This document shows, piece by piece, positions 62,482-64,000 of a stretch of DNA of 64,000 nt; the stretch's first letter is position 1, and every line of letters begins with the position of its first letter. Location: the NCBI GenBank assembly GCA_017545485.1, contig JAFWMY010000014.1, forward strand, positions 25,873 to 89,872, in the 5' to 3' direction. The DNA comes from Candidatus Saccharimonadota bacterium. GTDB taxonomy: Bacteria > Patescibacteriota > Saccharimonadia > Saccharimonadales > Saccharimonadaceae. The position numbers were made by a program, and so were the translations under genes. The notes beneath the pieces were generated by a model. The model was given only the letters and a program-made list of their open reading frames with translations. It did not search any database and had not been told where the DNA came from.

Positions 62482-64000
62482 CTATATAGAGGATGCGACG
62501 CAGCGAATAGAAAAACCACGTGGTTTGCCTAGCCCAGATCCATTTCCTGGATAAACGCTACTTCCGTCAAACTGTAAATAATAGGCGATATTACTTGTCC
62601 ATGAGCGAGATGTCCAATAATATCCGTCTGACCCTCTTTTATATATTGACCCAATATTGACCCAACTAGATAGAAGAAAATTATTAGGAAAATGACGCAA
62701 CCTTTTGCTCATGATTGAACCTGTTGGAGTAGTAGAGCTATCCATTTGTTGTGCAGCATTACTACTATTTTTATAGCCTCCTAAACTATTACTTAGTATT
62801 CCAAAATCACCAGACGTGTTACCGGTAGGTAAGTGCCAGCCATATGGGCAAATATCTCCTACAGTAGTGCCAGTTTTTTCAAAGGTACCCCTTCCAGCTG
62901 TAGCAGAATACCAGTTGTAATAGTTCCCATATGTATAAAGGCTAGCATTGTGAGCCAGAGTAGTAGTATTACTATAGGTAGCACGGTTGATTGTATTATC
63001 CGCGCGAAGCTTGGTTTGATTATTACATTCGGAAGAATTTGCTGTGCACCAGCTAGTTGTATCTGGGGACGATAAAGTAGGATAGGTTTCCGTGTCAGTA
63101 TAATTGTGTTTTAAAGTTACTACAGGGATGACTTGTTCACTTTTGTTTAGTGGGTTATTTGTATTCGTAGTGGTAAGAACAGTAGGTACAGTATTGCCTT
63201 TTTCTTGATGTGCATCTGATATCCTTAAATTTTCAATCATCCAACATTTATTATCACTTAATTTTGCAATTGCGTAAGTTTGCTTATCACGTATGTCAGT
63301 GAGCGCGGTAATATTAGATAAATTTGCAGTGATGGACCAATTAGTCTGATCTTCAGTATCGCCAATGTAGGCCACGGGAGTGAGACTGTTAGGTCCAGAT
63401 CCACAAAGAGCCGAAACTATGTTTGTATCTTGAAAGTCGCCTTCAGATTTTATCCATACAGCATAAAGAGCCAGGCCGTTAGCAGTAGTGCCAGTTGGAA
63501 CTACAATATCTTCGTTGGGGCCGTAGAAATGAGCGTTAGGGTTGGAAGAATAATCGTAAGCATCGCTCCAACCTGCAAAACCATAGCCATCGCGTGAGAA
63601 GTTAGATGCAAAGAGCTTTACTGTATTGCCATCTCTTGCAGATTGACGACCCATACTACCTTCGGCAGTAGTTGCGTTAGCATAGTAGTTAATATAGCCA
63701 GCCGTAGAAGGCTGTGGGCTTGGCGGTATATCCGTAGCCGGATGCACCATAGTATATTTTACTTTACCTTGATATGTCCCAGCTGCCTGGGTAGGAGAGA
63801 TGAAAGTCTGGTAAGTAGCACTAATAGACGTACCAGTAGCAGGATTAGCTGAAACAGCGTCAGTAGCAGAGTCCCTATGAGCTACTTTAGTATAAGTATT
63901 TGGTACATTATGATAGTTATTAAAGCTATTATCTATGGTAGTAGCAAAGGTACCAGTAGTAACTTGTGATAATTTCATAGACCAGTTAGAATTACTGCCT
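62482..64000 (-). CDS. Surface protein with InlB-type repeat and FSU/DUF1566-like domain (partial)
   Basis: The reading frame is open at the window end (codons before the first ATG at 63978 are all sense), so the start lies outside. At least 505 residues. The start of the visible part (SNWSMKLSQVTTGTF, then TFISPTQAAGTYQGKVKYT) is like the N-terminal module of the giant protein at 23752. An InlB-type repeat follows (ASNFSRDGYGFAGW, LALYAVW). The last 300 residues have the Fibrobacter-major-paralogous (DUF1566-like) pattern: NKCWMIENLRIS, YTYGNYYNWYSATAG, DICPYGWHLPTGN, ending RGFSIRCVASS. A cell-surface location is likely. Confidence 0.75.
   Translation of the reverse strand, partial: GSNSNWSMKLSQVTTGTFATTIDNSFNNYHNVPNTYTKVAHRDSATDAVSANPATGTSISATYQTFISPTQAAGTYQGKVKYTMVHPATDIPPSPQPSTAGYINYYANATTAEGSMGRQSARDGNTVKLFASNFSRDGYGFAGWSDAYDYSSNPNAHFYGPNEDIVVPTGTTANGLALYAVWIKSEGDFQDTNIVSALCGSGPNSLTPVAYIGDTEDQTNWSITANLSNITALTDIRDKQTYAIAKLSDNKCWMIENLRISDAHQEKGNTVPTVLTTTNTNNPLNKSEQVIPVVTLKHNYTDTETYPTLSSPDTTSWCTANSSECNNQTKLRADNTINRATYSNTTTLAHNASLYTYGNYYNWYSATAGRGTFEKTGTTVGDICPYGWHLPTGNTSGDFGILSNSLGGYKNSSNAAQQMDSSTTPTGSIMSKRLRHFPNNFLLSSWVNIGSIYKRGSDGYYWTSRSWTSNIAYYLQFDGSSVYPGNGSGLGKPRGFSIRCVASSI

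Noticed and set aside
1..64000. UGA read as glycine
   Set aside because: TGA ends real genes (16996-16998 and 54042-54044), and no conserved gene has an in-frame TGA.
1..64000. CRISPR array, prophage or insertion sequence
   Set aside because: No regularly spaced direct repeats, transposase, integrase or phage structural genes were seen. The repeats in 23752-29790 are protein-coding domain repeats.

Overview
The window is a dense, AT-rich bacterial chromosome segment. It most resembles a Saccharibacteria (TM7)-type member of the Patescibacteria/CPR. The reasons are an informational core of ribosomal proteins and RNA polymerase lacking the usual zinc-binding cysteines, very small house-keeping proteins, a giant repeat-rich surface protein, several sortases, convergent genes that overlap, and TGA used as a normal stop (for example at 16996-16998 and 54042-54044). 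TGA as a stop argues against the UGA-glycine lineages Gracilibacteria and Absconditabacteria. The lineage is inferred from gene content, not from a tree.

Layout. 1-10424: end of rpoB, rpoC, secY with an overlapping sortase in the place where adk/map often sit, then infA-rpmJ-rpsM-rpsK-rpsD-rpoA-rplQ-rplM-rpsI. 10471-14325: tRNA-Ala (with a decayed partial copy), then on the minus strand thyA-folA-glyA (the complete dTMP/folate cycle) and a YfbR-like HD phosphohydrolase. 14378-17651: a sortase behind a consensus sigma70-type promoter, an SGNH + lysozyme-like + CHAP-like wall enzyme and a PEGA-like membrane protein. 17690-23591: tRNAs, trpS, an RluA-family pseudouridine synthase, a minimal DNA polymerase delta-prime subunit, a TPR protein, membrane proteins and rubrerythrin. 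23752-29790: a 2012-residue surface protein of InlB-type and Ig-like repeats ending in a tyrosine-phosphatase domain. 29813-36825: rmuC, lepB, htrA, prmC-prfA, tRNA-Val, an IscU scaffold and a surface protein without a signal peptide. 36852-39740: anaerobic ribonucleotide reductase nrdDG behind two NrdR-like boxes. 39846-44093: a membrane protein, a UvrD-type helicase-nuclease and an unreported-looking 41-residue zinc-finger protein. 44144-53121: L33, a GT4/GH57 glucan pair, a polysaccharide deacetylase, a third sortase, a cytoplasmic GH97 and CapA. 53085-62067: a beta-lactamase-fold protein, a CAP protein, an orphan 7TM domain, the DUF4353-DUF4956-VTC cluster and a MacB/FtsX-type ABC fusion. 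62161-64000: a 75-residue protein behind a consensus promoter and the truncated end of another surface protein.

How it fits together. Much of the accessory coding capacity acts on the envelope: three sortases, lysozyme/SGNH/CHAP, deacetylase, CapA, HtrA, signal peptidase and large adhesin-like proteins. This suits a cell that lives on the surface of a host. The metabolic genes are few but coherent: dTMP synthesis, anaerobic dNTP synthesis and alpha-glucan turnover.

Three sequence-level signals stand out. (1) At least nine genes have a -10-like hexamer ending exactly 6 nt before the start codon with no Shine-Dalgarno, and two more have 7 nt, which implies widespread leaderless mRNAs. (2) RpoC, S4, L36 and L33 have all lost zinc-binding cysteines. 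(3) NrdD ends without a recognisable glycyl-radical motif. No CRISPR array, insertion sequence, rRNA or phage gene was seen. No gene-free stretch exceeds about 300 bases except where tRNA genes and terminators fill the space (17652-17890 and 21283-21643 are tRNA/terminator regions).
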